64,000 bases of DNA. It comes from Cytophagaceae bacterium (GTDB lineage: Bacteria > Bacteroidota > Bacteroidia > Cytophagales > Spirosomataceae). The stretch's first letter is position 1, and every line of letters begins with the position of its first letter. Of this stretch, positions 15,308-25,104 are shown in pieces. The position numbers and the translations under genes were made by a program. The stretch covers positions 31,015-95,014 of the forward strand of contig SXXW01000042.1 in assembly GCA_005791165.1 (NCBI GenBank), read 5' to 3'. The notes beneath the pieces were generated by a model that was not told the DNA's origin, ran no database searches, and was given only the letters and a program-made list of their open reading frames with translations.

Positions 15308-17400
15308 GAATATTTTGATTTAATAATTTGTAAGTGTTTTTCTTTTTGCTCTCCTCTTAATGTTCGAGCCGTTTCTGTAAAATAATGATGATTCTCTAAG
15401 AACTTAATTTGTATTTGATCCCAAACAGATTCTTCATTGACCACATTTCTAGCTTTTAATTCGTTGAATAATTGATCGCCAATGATAAAGAAATCATCCC
15501 GACCTAAATAATCTAAATCCGCATCGGCAATAATTTCTTCCAGTAAACTTTGTGGTTTTTGAGGGATTTTAGTGGCCCTAATCATGCCGCAAATCAATTC
15601 TATTTCAAGTAGCGTAAAACCAATATGAAACAAATGATCCTTTGCGTATTGACACGAAATCTCCTCATGTCCATCGGCCTGAACTAAAAAACCCGTATCA
15701 TGAAAAAGTGCAGCCACCATCACCAACTCTAAATCATGTTCTCCTATTCCTTCTGATAAGGCAATTTTTCGGGCACTTGTAAATACATCGAGCGTATGAG
15801 AAATTGAATGATAGTATAAATCAGGAGATAAATTGACGAGCATCTCACCAATCACCAATTCATATACTTCCAACACCTTTGGGGTACAAAAACATTTTGA
15901 GAGGGCATAAATCTGAACCTCATTTTCTTTTCCTTTTACCTTAATGGCATCTAACTTTTGAAAATCAAAAAGTCCGGAAGCATCTACATCAGAGACAACG
16001 GATTCAGAAACCAGTATTTGGCCTGGGCCGGCATTTGAACATAGCCTTGCAGCTAAATTAACCGCATCTCCAATCACCGTGTAATTCATTTGGTCCTTGG
16101 AACCTATATTTCCGGCAATGGCCTTTCCTCGATTGATTCCGATGCCAATTTCAATGGGATCCATTCCCTTTTCCTTTCGAAGTTCATTAAAATCGATGAG
16201 CAATTTCTGCATTTCAATGGCGGTCAACAAAGCCCTTTTGGTATCATCATGGCCATAAATAGGTGCACCATAAATAACCATTAGGGCGTCACCAATAATC
16301 TTATCCAAGGTACCGTTGTACTTGAAAACCACTTCGATCATCAAGTCAAAATATTCATTCAACGTTTTGACTACATCGATTGGATCCATGCGCTCACTCA
16401 TATTGGTGAAACCACGGATGTCTGTAAATAAAGTTGTGAGCGTTAATTCCTGGCCCCCAAGATTCAATAAATCTTCATTTTCTAAAATCTTGTCGACAAT
16501 CTGTTTCGAAACGTATTTTTTGAAAGTGCTCTTAATTTTATCTAGGTAAGAGATATCCTCCATGGCAATGACCGTGCCGATTTGCTCTCCTAAATCATCG
16601 ATCAAAGGCGAGATCGTCAGATTCACATGAACAGATTCTACACCTACTTTGATTAAAAAGTTTTGTTCCGAATAAACTCTGACTTCTTGTTCTACTTTTT
16701 CTAACAGGCTTAATAAATCAGGATCCTTTTCAAAAACAATTTGATAATGATTGCCAATACATTCCTCGGCTGAAATGTGTGCGATTTTGACCGCCGTTTT
16801 ATTGACGTAATCAATTTCTCCAAACAAATTTGTGGTAATAACACCCGTATGAATCGACTCCATGATGTTATCATTAAATCGTTTCGATTCCAAAAGTGTA
16901 TCCAACAAAAACGTATTGTTATAAGCCACGCTAGCCTGAACTGATATGGCTGAAAGCATGGCCGCGTCCTCAACGGAGAAATCAGATTTACCATTTCTAA
17001 GCTCTTTATCAAAAATAATTATCGAACCCAGCAATTGATTTTTCCCCGTAATAGGTGCAGCAAGGGCAAAGGATTTCTCTAATTTTTCTAACAGATTAGT
17101 CTCAATAGGAATACAAGCGTGCTTCTCCTTTTGAGTTGCTAAGGTATTCAAAAAGCCCCTTTTTTTATTAAAGATTATCTTAGATAGGACTTTTTCATCC
17201 AAATTAAAAACGGCCTTGGGGACAAATAAATCCGAGTTCTTTTCTTCAATTAAAACAAAACCACAGGAAGCATCTAGAATTCCACAGGTACGAATTAAAA
17301 TATCTTGCAATAAATCATCCACGTCCTCATGTTCAATCAGCGTGTTAGTGATTTCAAGCAAAGTCTCTAATTCGAGCTGTTTGAATGCAATATTATTCAT
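15304..17400 (-). CDS. GAF-PAS-class III adenylate cyclase-HD domain signalling protein
   Basis: The 698-residue protein lacks membrane segments. It has an N-terminal GAF domain (about 10-165), a PAS domain (about 175-285), a class III nucleotidyl cyclase (about 318-500) and a C-terminal HD domain (about 525-650). The cyclase keeps metal residues Asp327 (LFTDIRGF) and Asp371 (DKIIGDALMV), Lys367 at the adenine-specifying position, and Asn448/Arg452 (GDAVNLAARL), so adenylate cyclase activity is expected. The HD domain keeps His567-Asp568 (ALFHDTG) and a later Asp near 626, possibly a phosphodiesterase or nucleotidase. The gene is separated from the partner-switch operon by a terminator at 17494-17531. 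Confidence 0.85.
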   Translation of the reverse strand: MNNIAFKQLELETLLEITNTLIEHEDVDDLLQDILIRTCGILDASCGFVLIEEKNSDLFVPKAVFNLDEKVLSKIIFNKKRGFLNTLATQKEKHACIPIETNLLEKLEKSFALAAPITGKNQLLGSIIIFDKELRNGKSDFSVEDAAMLSAISVQASVAYNNTFLLDTLLESKRFNDNIMESIHTGVITTNLFGEIDYVNKTAVKIAHISAEECIGNHYQIVFEKDPDLLSLLEKVEQEVRVYSEQNFLIKVGVESVHVNLTISPLIDDLGEQIGTVIAMEDISYLDKIKSTFKKYVSKQIVDKILENEDLLNLGGQELTLTTLFTDIRGFTNMSERMDPIDVVKTLNEYFDLMIEVVFKYNGTLDKIIGDALMVIYGAPIYGHDDTKRALLTAIEMQKLLIDFNELRKEKGMDPIEIGIGINRGKAIAGNIGSKDQMNYTVIGDAVNLAARLCSNAGPGQILVSESVVSDVDASGLFDFQKLDAIKVKGKENEVQIYALSKCFCTPKVLEVYELVIGEMLVNLSPDLYYHSISHTLDVFTSARKIALSEGIGEHDLELVMVAALFHDTGFLVQADGHEEISCQYAKDHLFHIGFTLLEIELICGMIRATKIPQKPQSLLEEIIADADLDYLGRDDFFIIGDQLFNELKARNVVNEESVWDQIQIKFLENHHYFTETARTLRGEQKEKHLQIIKSKYS

Positions 17401-17493
17401 GTTTATATGCTATTCGCATAAAAAATTTATGAAATTAATGACCGCAAATTATTGCGTTATTTTTTTAAAAGAATTCAATTCCACTTTAGCCAT

Positions 17494-17531
17494 AAAATAA
17501 CTCCTCTTAAAAACTCAAGAGGGGTTATTTT
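17494..17531. terminator. Bidirectional hairpin terminator after the partner-switch operon
   Basis: Arms 17494-17508 and 17517-17531 pair over 15 bp with one G-U pair and an 8-base loop. The GC-rich core is flanked by A-runs and T-runs, so it works on both strands. It lies just after the STAS stop codon and ahead of the cyclase gene. Confidence 0.8.
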
Positions 17532-17540
17532 TGAATGAAA

Positions 17541-17882
17541 TTAAAAATCAGCTAAAGCTTCTTCTTTCGTTGCGTACACGGAAGAGTACTTCGTCAAACC
17601 CATAATCTTAAAAGTCTTGTCGACGATAGGAGCCAGATTATAATATCCTAATTTACCATCTACTTCTTGTAATTTTTCAATAATTTCAATCAAGATAGAC
17701 ACCCCAATACTGTTGACCACTTTAGTTTGGGCCATATCTAATAAAAATCGAGTCTTTCCATTGGCTATGTTTTCGTAGCAAATGCCTGAAATCATTTCCC
17801 CTCCTTCATTATTCAAATACCCCTCAGTTGTTAAAATTACTAAATCGTTCTCTTCTTGTATGCTTATGTTAAATTGGCTCAT
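17541..17882 (-). CDS. STAS-domain anti-sigma-factor antagonist (SpoIIAA/RsbV-like)
   Basis: The 113-residue protein is a single STAS domain. Ser58 in KVVNSIGVSIL occupies the conserved phosphorylation position of SpoIIAA/RsbV. In partner switching the kinase phosphorylates this serine and SpoIIE phosphatases restore it, freeing or capturing a downstream target. Its start overlaps the stop of the RsbW-like gene by 4 bp (ATGA), and two SpoIIE phosphatases lie upstream in the same operon. No sigma factor gene is present in the window, so the final target could be elsewhere or could be non-transcriptional. Confidence 0.85.
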   Translation of the reverse strand: MSQFNISIQEENDLVILTTEGYLNNEGGEMISGICYENIANGKTRFLLDMAQTKVVNSIGVSILIEIIEKLQEVDGKLGYYNLAPIVDKTFKIMGLTKYSSVYATKEEALADF

Positions 17883-18295
17883 GATTCTTTCTTTTTTGTC
17901 ATTGTTACAGTTGTACCTTCTTTTGTGGATTCAAACTCTACGGTATCCATTAATTCTTTTATAAGTTGTAAACCCCAGCCACGCTTGCGTTCATCGGTGC
18001 CCAACTTATTTTCAATTTTTGGAATTTGAACTTTTGATTTATCAAATCCAATTCCTTGATCAATCACTTTAATTACTAATGTGTCTTCTTCCAAGATAAA
18101 ATGGATGAATACATTGTTTTGAGCCTGAGAGTGCTCAAACGCATTTATACATGCCTCAATAAGCGCCATGCTAATTTCGGCAGCTTTATCTTCGCTCAAA
18201 TCCATGTGTTTGGCGACCACCTCAGCCGTATTGATAGCCACTAATTCCATGTTGGCTATAATCGGAAGTTTTAATTCAATCTTCGGTTTATCCAT
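17879..18295 (-). CDS. RsbW/SpoIIAB-like serine kinase (HATPase_c anti-sigma type)
   Basis: The 138-residue protein is a stand-alone GHKL ATPase with an N box EACINAFEH (47-55), G1 DQGIGF (79-84) and a G2-like GWGLQLI (106-112). This arrangement is that of RsbW/SpoIIAB serine kinases, which phosphorylate STAS antagonists and sequester sigma factors. It is encoded 22 bp after the TPR-SpoIIE gene and overlaps the STAS gene by 4 bp. Cytoplasmic. Confidence 0.85.
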   Translation of the reverse strand: MDKPKIELKLPIIANMELVAINTAEVVAKHMDLSEDKAAEISMALIEACINAFEHSQAQNNVFIHFILEEDTLVIKVIDQGIGFDKSKVQIPKIENKLGTDERKRGWGLQLIKELMDTVEFESTKEGTTVTMTKKKES

Positions 18296-18317
18296 TTTTT
18301 CATATTTGTTAATTAGC

Positions 18318-20258
18318 TCATTTATTTTTTTTGATTATTACAAACGTTATATCATCTGGGTTATGCAAACCCTCCAACCATTTATCTGCCTCTAATATAA
18401 AAGAATTTTTAATTTCATCCGCAGATTTAGATCCTATCGCTTCTAAATGGCATTTTACTCGATCATAATCATACATCTCCCCAGCAAGATTGGGTGCTTC
18501 AGGCAAACCGTCAGATAATTGAATCACCACATCTCCCGGCTCAAAATCCCTTTCAATCAGGTCAAAATCTTCATTTCCCAACCCCCCCAAAGGCAAATTT
18601 GTTTGTAAGATCTCTTCCACGTTTTTAGTGGCGGCTTTGTATAAAAATATGGGTGGCATAGCAGCAGACGTCATCCGTATTTTATCATCCTTAATCTCAA
18701 TAATATTTAAGCTCATCCTTAATGTACCTAAATCGATCTTGCGAATTACCTGATTTAATTTTTTAAGAATTAAGTTTATTTTAGTCTCTGTAATACTAAT
18801 TAAACTAGCCTTCGTCACGGAAACCATCATACCTGAGGCTACCCCATGACCAGTTGCATCTCCACAAATGGATAAAATCGTATTATCTGGCTGAACAATG
18901 AAGTCATAATAATCGCCACCCACCTCTGTGGAAGATCGGATAAAAGTAGCTATTTCAATATCATTGCTTTTTGGCAATATTTTGGGCAAAAAGCCTATTT
19001 GCATTTTTTGGGCAGCTTCTAATTCTTTTGTTTTCCGAGTCTCTTCGATTTTAGCAAATTTACGCTTTTGAGCGCTTGATTGAACCATCAATAGGACAAA
19101 AATCGCCAAAACAAACAAAACACAAATACCACCAATCAATAGCTTTGTTTTCTCTTTTTGCTCATCCAATGCATCATTTTTATCCTGCTCGACAAGCGCA
19201 TAATTCTGTGCCTGATTAACCTGTTTTTCACTGTAAAGGCTATCGCGTAAATCATTTGCTTTCTTTAAATACAAAAATGCTTGGCTATCTTGCCCCAGAC
19301 TTCTGTAGACTTTAGATAGAAGCTTATAATTATTTAGAGCTCCTAACGTATAAGAATACTTTTTAGAAAGCTCATTAAATAAGTTACCATATTTCAAACT
19401 AGAGTCTGGCATATTGAGTTTATAATAAGCCTCCGACATGCCATAATATGATTCCAATGCACCTTTTAATCTACTAGTATATAACTGAATGGGAATTGCT
19501 TTGTGATAAGCCTTGATCGCTTTTTCAAAATTTCCCAATTGTATATTTATATTTCCCTCTAATATATATGGGTATCCCCATTGTTCTAAATAGGGATATT
19601 TATTATTGATTTTTTGTCCAATGATGAGAAATTTTTGTGCTTTGTCAAATTCATTGATTAATAAATATATATCGACTAAATGTATCACTCTCTGCCTAGT
19701 AGTATTTGTCAATTCGGAATTTTTGACAGAGTTTAAACTCAACAAATCCTGATCTATTTTATTTAAATACTCTAAGCACTTGTCTTTATTCCCTAAATGC
19801 GCATATATATAAGCAATTTGATAATTTATATCATTGTAAGGATTTGAAAAATAAAAAGCAGATTTTTCTGTAAGAGCCGTTTTATATCCCTTATCTAAAT
19901 TAATTTTTCTATATTTTAAAGCATCAAATGCATGGTAAAGTGCAGAAGTATAGTTTCCCGAATAAATATTCTCTGCATTAGCAAATAATAAATTAATTTG
20001 TTCAAGCAGTTCGGTTGAATTAACTTCTTTGGCTTCAATTTCAGCCTTCTTAAGAAAAATTACTGCTGAATCTAGTTTACTTTGAACTAAATTGACAGCC
20101 AAACTAATGTAGATTTTTGCCTTTGCCGATTTATCACTTGTTTTCTCGATTTTAAGCAATGAATCCTTAACACTTACTTTAGATTGGGCATGTAATACAT
20201 TCATGCTTCCCACAAATGCTAACAATAAAATAAAGAATGATTTAATAAAGTTCTTCAT
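18318..20258 (-). CDS. TPR-repeat membrane protein with SpoIIE (PP2C) phosphatase domain
   Basis: The 646-residue protein has a signal or anchor segment at 1-24, tetratricopeptide-like helical repeats at about 30-360 (for example NYTSALYHAFDALKYRK and LGNFEKAIKAYHKAIPI), and one transmembrane helix near 372-393. A short coiled coil and a cytoplasmic SpoIIE-type PP2C domain follow at about 405-646. Metal-binding motifs are VGGDYYDF (446-453), GDATGHG (466-472) and LSDGLPEAPN (581-590). It would sense through the periplasmic TPR part and dephosphorylate the STAS protein encoded downstream. It shares its phosphatase domain closely with the next upstream gene. Confidence 0.87.
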   Translation of the reverse strand: MKNFIKSFFILLLAFVGSMNVLHAQSKVSVKDSLLKIEKTSDKSAKAKIYISLAVNLVQSKLDSAVIFLKKAEIEAKEVNSTELLEQINLLFANAENIYSGNYTSALYHAFDALKYRKINLDKGYKTALTEKSAFYFSNPYNDINYQIAYIYAHLGNKDKCLEYLNKIDQDLLSLNSVKNSELTNTTRQRVIHLVDIYLLINEFDKAQKFLIIGQKINNKYPYLEQWGYPYILEGNINIQLGNFEKAIKAYHKAIPIQLYTSRLKGALESYYGMSEAYYKLNMPDSSLKYGNLFNELSKKYSYTLGALNNYKLLSKVYRSLGQDSQAFLYLKKANDLRDSLYSEKQVNQAQNYALVEQDKNDALDEQKEKTKLLIGGICVLFVLAIFVLLMVQSSAQKRKFAKIEETRKTKELEAAQKMQIGFLPKILPKSNDIEIATFIRSSTEVGGDYYDFIVQPDNTILSICGDATGHGVASGMMVSVTKASLISITETKINLILKKLNQVIRKIDLGTLRMSLNIIEIKDDKIRMTSAAMPPIFLYKAATKNVEEILQTNLPLGGLGNEDFDLIERDFEPGDVVIQLSDGLPEAPNLAGEMYDYDRVKCHLEAIGSKSADEIKNSFILEADKWLEGLHNPDDITFVIIKKNK

Positions 20259-20308
20259 AGATTTAATTCGTACGTTCTATAAACATTCTTTTCGTTTTAT
20301 AATATTGA

Positions 20309-23300
20309 TCAAACGTGCTTAATAACCACTATCGTAATATCGTCAGGGGTTGTTTGGCCTGCCAACCAATCACTTCCTAATACCACCAAAGCATCTTTTA
20401 TTTCTTCAGCAGATTTTTCTGCACTAGCTAAAATACAATCTTCAACAGCCTGATAACCCAATTGATCCCCTTTTAAATTAGGAGCTTCCGGTAAGCCATC
20501 CGAGGCGATGACAAAAATATCACCTTTTGAAAATGAGCGTTCTTCCATATCAAAAGTAGCTCCATACAATCCACCTAGAGGCAAACCACTGATTTGTATT
20601 TCTTCAATCTTCTTCGCCTTGGCTATATACAAATAACAAGGTGGCATAGCCGCTGAACTAAGTTTCAATTTGTTCTTTTTGAAATGAACGATATTTAAAC
20701 TCATTCTTAAAATCCCCAAATCCACTTTTTTAACAAGTCGGTTTAAGTCATACAGCATTTTATTCGGTTCATCTAAAGGAAGACCAATTAAACCGGCTTT
20801 AGTGATGGACACCAACATACCCGCTGCCGTTCCATGTCCGGTCGCGTCGCCACAAACGGCGACCAAACTACCATCCGGTTGGGGATGAAAATCATAATAA
20901 TCACCACCTACTTCCGATGAAGTTTGCAAATAACTGGCTATATCTAAGCCTTCCACCTTAGGCAAGGTTTTAGGCAACATTCTATTTTGCAGATCCTTAG
21001 CCGCCTCTAATTCAGCTATTCTGCGCTCATCCTCTGCCTTACCTCTTGATTTTTTGGCTTGGTATTTTCCAAACAAAATAAACAGATACACCAATAAACC
21101 CAGGTAAACCAGGTAGGCAAAAATAGTTCTATACCAGGGTGGGGAAATTTTAAATTTAACACTAGTTTCATCGCTCACATGACCAGATGCATCCATAGCT
21201 CTAACGTGAAAGGTATAAGTGCCTTCACTTAAATTGGTATATTCTTTTTTGAAATCCTTGGTATATTCAGTCCATGTATCATCCTGGTTTTCGAGCCAAT
21301 AACTAAACGTTGTCTTGTTTTCTGTTCCAAATAAAGGATAAGCCACCTCAAATACCAGGTTGTTTTGAGAAAAAGGAAGAGTTTCAGGTACAATGGGAAC
21401 AGGCTCACCATTGGAAGAGATCGATCGAATTAAGGCTTTAAATTGTTGGGCTGGTTCTTTTAAAGCCAAAGCAGGAACGTAGCGATATAATTTGCTTTCC
21501 TGCGAACCAAACCAAATAACCTCATCATCACCACTTCCTTCTGGTAAAACATTGTAACTTAACTCATCTAAATCCACTTTATAAAAAGGGTATTTTTCAA
21601 ATGTAAATCCTTTTTTTAAGTCAAAATAAGTTTTGAAAAGTCCTTTTTTGCAGATGAGCCAACCATACCCTGAATCTTTATTATAAGTGTAACTCCATAA
21701 TTCATCCGAAACCATTTCGTTTAAACTGAAGCCTGAATCTCTAAGTTTTTGAGCTTTGGTATCCACAATAAAAACATTATTGGACGAATCACAAGTGGCT
21801 AAAATGTTATCTTTTAAATAAACAATTCCTTTCTGCTGCTTGGTTTTAGCAAATGACTTATCTTGAGGTAGAGAAGTAAAAGTTCCTTGTCCAGATACAT
21901 CATATTTGAACATGACAATTCCCTTCCGAGTGGAAATCAATATTTTTCCTGGCTCAAGTTCTGAAACATTAGAACCACGATATTGATCACCTCCAATAAT
22001 TTTAATTTGCTTCCAAACCTTGCCATTAAATTGATGTAGTAAAAGTCCATAAGCACTATTACTACTAAATAAAAGGGAAGGATTTAACTTGGATTGGATA
22101 GATTTATTGCTTCTATAGGTATCTGAAATTTTAATCTTCTTCCCATTTAAAACGGCGTTAATCGAATAATTATTGGTACATACAATTTGATCATTAAATA
22201 AAGTCAAAGAACCCCCTAACTCTTTAACATCCAAAGACTTAAATACCGAAGTTTCAGTAATTGACTTTTTAGGGATAAATTGGAATAAATCTTTTCCTGT
22301 TCGAATGATTAATTTTCCCTTGTGCCTAATGATATCAGATACTCTACCTACAATTCCATTTAAGGAAGAAAAATTAGTCAAAGAAGGATCAAAAGAGATT
22401 TTAGTGGCTCCTGAATTTGCCCCCCAAATATCTCCTACTCGATCTTGCATGACAAACGAGAAGCCAGGTTCAGCTAAACCAGAACTTATGCCAACCTCCG
22501 CGTTTGTGCTTAAATCTTGATTTAGAAATAATATGCCCTTATTCATCGTAATAATGGCAATCTTGCCATTGCGCATGACTTTATCATTAATATAACCCAA
22601 ACCCTCAATGACGAATTTGTTGGCATACGGATTATTCACAGGCAGGAATTCGCCTTTCTTCGTCATCCTGATTAATCCGATGTTTCGAGAAACCAACAGG
22701 TGATCCCCGTTGTCCAATTGGTAATTTGCTTCAATCCGATTTTGAGCAAATAATTTTTCTGAACCTTTGATGACCGAAAATCCATTTTTAGCAGAATACT
22801 TAAATAATCCCTTGCCCCATATCCTTAAATAAACCCCATCCGGCGAACCTAGCATAATATGAATATCATCCTTAAACTTATATGAACGCAAGTACTTTTT
22901 ATCCTTAAATAAATAAACCGCATTCTCTGTTTGAAAAAATAAAGTATCTTGATGGACCTTTAAACTCCAAAAGGTAGAAGTAACCTCATCCTTTTTGGGT
23001 AGTTTATCGGAAAGTGATATATACTCATTTTGACCAAATTTATTTTTTTCCAAATAGCCAAAATTAACTCCCGCAAAGCCTAAGTAAATCGTATTTTTTG
23101 AATCTATTTCCGCATCACGAACAAAAGCACTCATCGGCTTTCCATTCTGTAATACCCGTCTAACCCTTTGTCCATCAAATTCGATTAAACCGTTTCTAAC
23201 GTTGCCGACATAAATGACCCCTTCCTTATCTTGCATTACTACATAATTACCAAACGCGGACCTCAGAAAATCTCTTTTGTAATGCGAAATGAAAAAATTG

Positions 23301-23383
23301 CCTTGCTCTAAATCTTTAGAATTAGTATTTTGCGACACAACAAAAAATGGTAGAAATAACAGTAATGCAATGACGGATTTCAT
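20309..23383 (-). CDS. Two-component-type propeller/Y_Y_Y sensor fused to a SpoIIE phosphatase
   Basis: The 1024-residue protein has a signal peptide (MKSVIALLLFLPFFVVSQ), a large periplasmic beta-propeller region (about 30-650) with two-component-propeller-like repeats, and a Y_Y_Y-type domain (about 660-745). A transmembrane helix near 752-774, a short coiled coil and a SpoIIE PP2C domain (about 800-1024) follow. The PP2C motifs are GGDYYDF (826-832), GDATGHG (845-851) and ASDGLPEAPN (960-969). In Bacteroidota this sensor architecture usually ends in a histidine kinase; here the output is a phosphatase. It is the first gene of the partner-switch operon and lies 50 bp before the TPR phosphatase gene. 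Confidence 0.87.
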   Translation of the reverse strand: MKSVIALLLFLPFFVVSQNTNSKDLEQGNFFISHYKRDFLRSAFGNYVVMQDKEGVIYVGNVRNGLIEFDGQRVRRVLQNGKPMSAFVRDAEIDSKNTIYLGFAGVNFGYLEKNKFGQNEYISLSDKLPKKDEVTSTFWSLKVHQDTLFFQTENAVYLFKDKKYLRSYKFKDDIHIMLGSPDGVYLRIWGKGLFKYSAKNGFSVIKGSEKLFAQNRIEANYQLDNGDHLLVSRNIGLIRMTKKGEFLPVNNPYANKFVIEGLGYINDKVMRNGKIAIITMNKGILFLNQDLSTNAEVGISSGLAEPGFSFVMQDRVGDIWGANSGATKISFDPSLTNFSSLNGIVGRVSDIIRHKGKLIIRTGKDLFQFIPKKSITETSVFKSLDVKELGGSLTLFNDQIVCTNNYSINAVLNGKKIKISDTYRSNKSIQSKLNPSLLFSSNSAYGLLLHQFNGKVWKQIKIIGGDQYRGSNVSELEPGKILISTRKGIVMFKYDVSGQGTFTSLPQDKSFAKTKQQKGIVYLKDNILATCDSSNNVFIVDTKAQKLRDSGFSLNEMVSDELWSYTYNKDSGYGWLICKKGLFKTYFDLKKGFTFEKYPFYKVDLDELSYNVLPEGSGDDEVIWFGSQESKLYRYVPALALKEPAQQFKALIRSISSNGEPVPIVPETLPFSQNNLVFEVAYPLFGTENKTTFSYWLENQDDTWTEYTKDFKKEYTNLSEGTYTFHVRAMDASGHVSDETSVKFKISPPWYRTIFAYLVYLGLLVYLFILFGKYQAKKSRGKAEDERRIAELEAAKDLQNRMLPKTLPKVEGLDIASYLQTSSEVGGDYYDFHPQPDGSLVAVCGDATGHGTAAGMLVSITKAGLIGLPLDEPNKMLYDLNRLVKKVDLGILRMSLNIVHFKKNKLKLSSAAMPPCYLYIAKAKKIEEIQISGLPLGGLYGATFDMEERSFSKGDIFVIASDGLPEAPNLKGDQLGYQAVEDCILASAEKSAEEIKDALVVLGSDWLAGQTTPDDITIVVIKHV

Positions 23384-23660
23384 CAGATATTATTTTAAAT
23401 AGGTATTTATAGAACTTATCGATTTTACCACTCAATGAATTTAGATTCTTTAAGAAACTAATTCTTGAATATACTAAAAATAATGATACAAAATAACCAT
23501 GACGGTAGTGTATATATGTATTAACAGGATAAACGATTATTATTTTATCTAAATTTAATTTTGATAAAACTTTCTTAATCTTGCCAGTAGCATTTTATGC
23601 AAAAACTGAAATAAATTTTCAATATTTCGAACCATCTAGTCAGAAAGCTAATCACCTATG

Positions 23661-25094
23661 TTAATTATCCCGATAATTCAAAGCTGGCTTCCGGGTTCCT
23701 AATAAGGACTTATATTGGAAATCTATTCCGCGTCTTTTGTTCCATTCTTCGGTAGCCTCTTGAATCATTTTGGGATTTTTAAATAGGTCAATGGCTGATA
23801 AGGCAATCGTTTTTGCTGCGACCATCATCCCTTTTCGACCTATGCTAGTACCGCCGGAGGCGACTGCTTGCCAACTATGTGCCGAGGTTCCTGGCACCCA
23901 TGTAGCTGTTCCCAACCCGATGGTTGGCACCACCCATGACACATCCCCCACATCCGTGGACCCACCCGAACTCGGATCAGGTCGATTTAACAACACTTGA
24001 TTCGTTGTATTTAAATCCACGGCCTCCATCCCGGGGGTTTGTTGGAGTTGCTTCGCAAAAGCAGTCTCAGTCGGAGAAAGCACGTACCCGCCAACCGCCT
24101 TTAAATTAGCCGCCATTACTTGTGCTAAATGTTCATTCGGTAAAATCTCATACACACCGCTGATCAGTTCCACTTCAAATTTAGTTCCAGTTCCTAACGC
24201 AGCTCCTTCAGCTGCTTTTTCTACCCGATCCCACACATCAAAAACGATATTTCGGTTTGGAGAGCGAATGTAATAATATACCTCCGCAAAATCGGGAACA
24301 ATATTAGGAGCCTTTCCTCCATTGGTGATGACATAATGAATTCTTGTAGACGCCGGCACATGTTCGCGCATCATATTAACCATGTAATCCATGGCTTCCA
24401 CCGCATCTAACGCAGAACGCCCTCTTTCAGGTGATGCTGCCGCATGAGACGATAATCCATAAAAACGAAATTTACCTGCTTTGTTGGCCAGCGATGAAGA
24501 GGCCGCCACCGTGTTTTCATCATTGGGATGCCAATGCAACATGACATCTGATTGGGCAAATAAACCTGCTCGGACCATATAAACTTTCCCAGCACCCCCT
24601 TCTTCAGCAGGACAACCGTATAATTTAATGGTACCTTTTTGACCCGTTTCTTTCATCCAATCTTTAACCGCAATGGCCGCTGCCACAGAACCCGTTCCAA
24701 ACAAATGATGGCCACAAGCATGTCCAGAATTACCCCCAAATGAACGTTTTACAGGAATTGTATCCTGTGATAATCCCGGTAATGCATCATATTCTGCCAT
24801 GATTCCAATGACAGGTTTGCCCTGCCCAAAAGTCGCCACAAAGGCCGTCGGTATATCAGCAACCCCCGCTTCTATCGTAAATCCAGCTTGTTTTAAAGTT
24901 TCCTGAAGCAGCAATGAACTTTGCTTTTCCTTATAACCCACCTCGGCTAAACTCCATATTTTTTGTGCTATTTGACCATAAGTAGTCTCCAATTTACTGA
25001 TGCGAGCGATGGCTTTTTTCTTATCAAGAACCTGAGCATTAGCGATGAATGAACTAAATGCCAACAGGCATACAACTATATTTTTACGAATCAT
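23661..25094 (-). CDS. M20-family amidohydrolase (AbgB-like), exported
   Basis: From the ATG at 25092-25094 the protein has 477 residues and a clean signal peptide (MIRKNIVVCLLAFSSFIANAQ). A longer in-frame start at 25202 lies inside the lipid-kinase gene and would hide the signal, so I reject it. The metallopeptidase core has GIMAEYDALPGL, GHACGHH (124-130) and PAEEGG (162-167), and a later ASSLANKAGKFRFYGLSSHAA dimerisation region. Relatives cleave N-acyl or p-aminobenzoyl-glutamate amide bonds; the substrate here is unknown. It is third in an apparent CBS-lipid kinase-amidohydrolase operon. Confidence 0.85.
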   Translation of the reverse strand: MIRKNIVVCLLAFSSFIANAQVLDKKKAIARISKLETTYGQIAQKIWSLAEVGYKEKQSSLLLQETLKQAGFTIEAGVADIPTAFVATFGQGKPVIGIMAEYDALPGLSQDTIPVKRSFGGNSGHACGHHLFGTGSVAAAIAVKDWMKETGQKGTIKLYGCPAEEGGAGKVYMVRAGLFAQSDVMLHWHPNDENTVAASSSLANKAGKFRFYGLSSHAAASPERGRSALDAVEAMDYMVNMMREHVPASTRIHYVITNGGKAPNIVPDFAEVYYYIRSPNRNIVFDVWDRVEKAAEGAALGTGTKFEVELISGVYEILPNEHLAQVMAANLKAVGGYVLSPTETAFAKQLQQTPGMEAVDLNTTNQVLLNRPDPSSGGSTDVGDVSWVVPTIGLGTATWVPGTSAHSWQAVASGGTSIGRKGMMVAAKTIALSAIDLFKNPKMIQEATEEWNKRRGIDFQYKSLLGTRKPALNYRDN

Positions 25095-25104
25095 GAATTT
25101 AAAA

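Noticed and set aside
15304..17400. Guanylate cyclase assignment
   Set aside because: The purine-specifying position is Lys367, as in adenylate cyclases, rather than Glu.
17447..17460. Short CGCAA/TTGCG inverted repeat upstream of the cyclase gene as an operator
   Set aside because: Five-base arms with a four-base spacer in A/T-rich DNA are expected by chance, and no regulator is adjacent.
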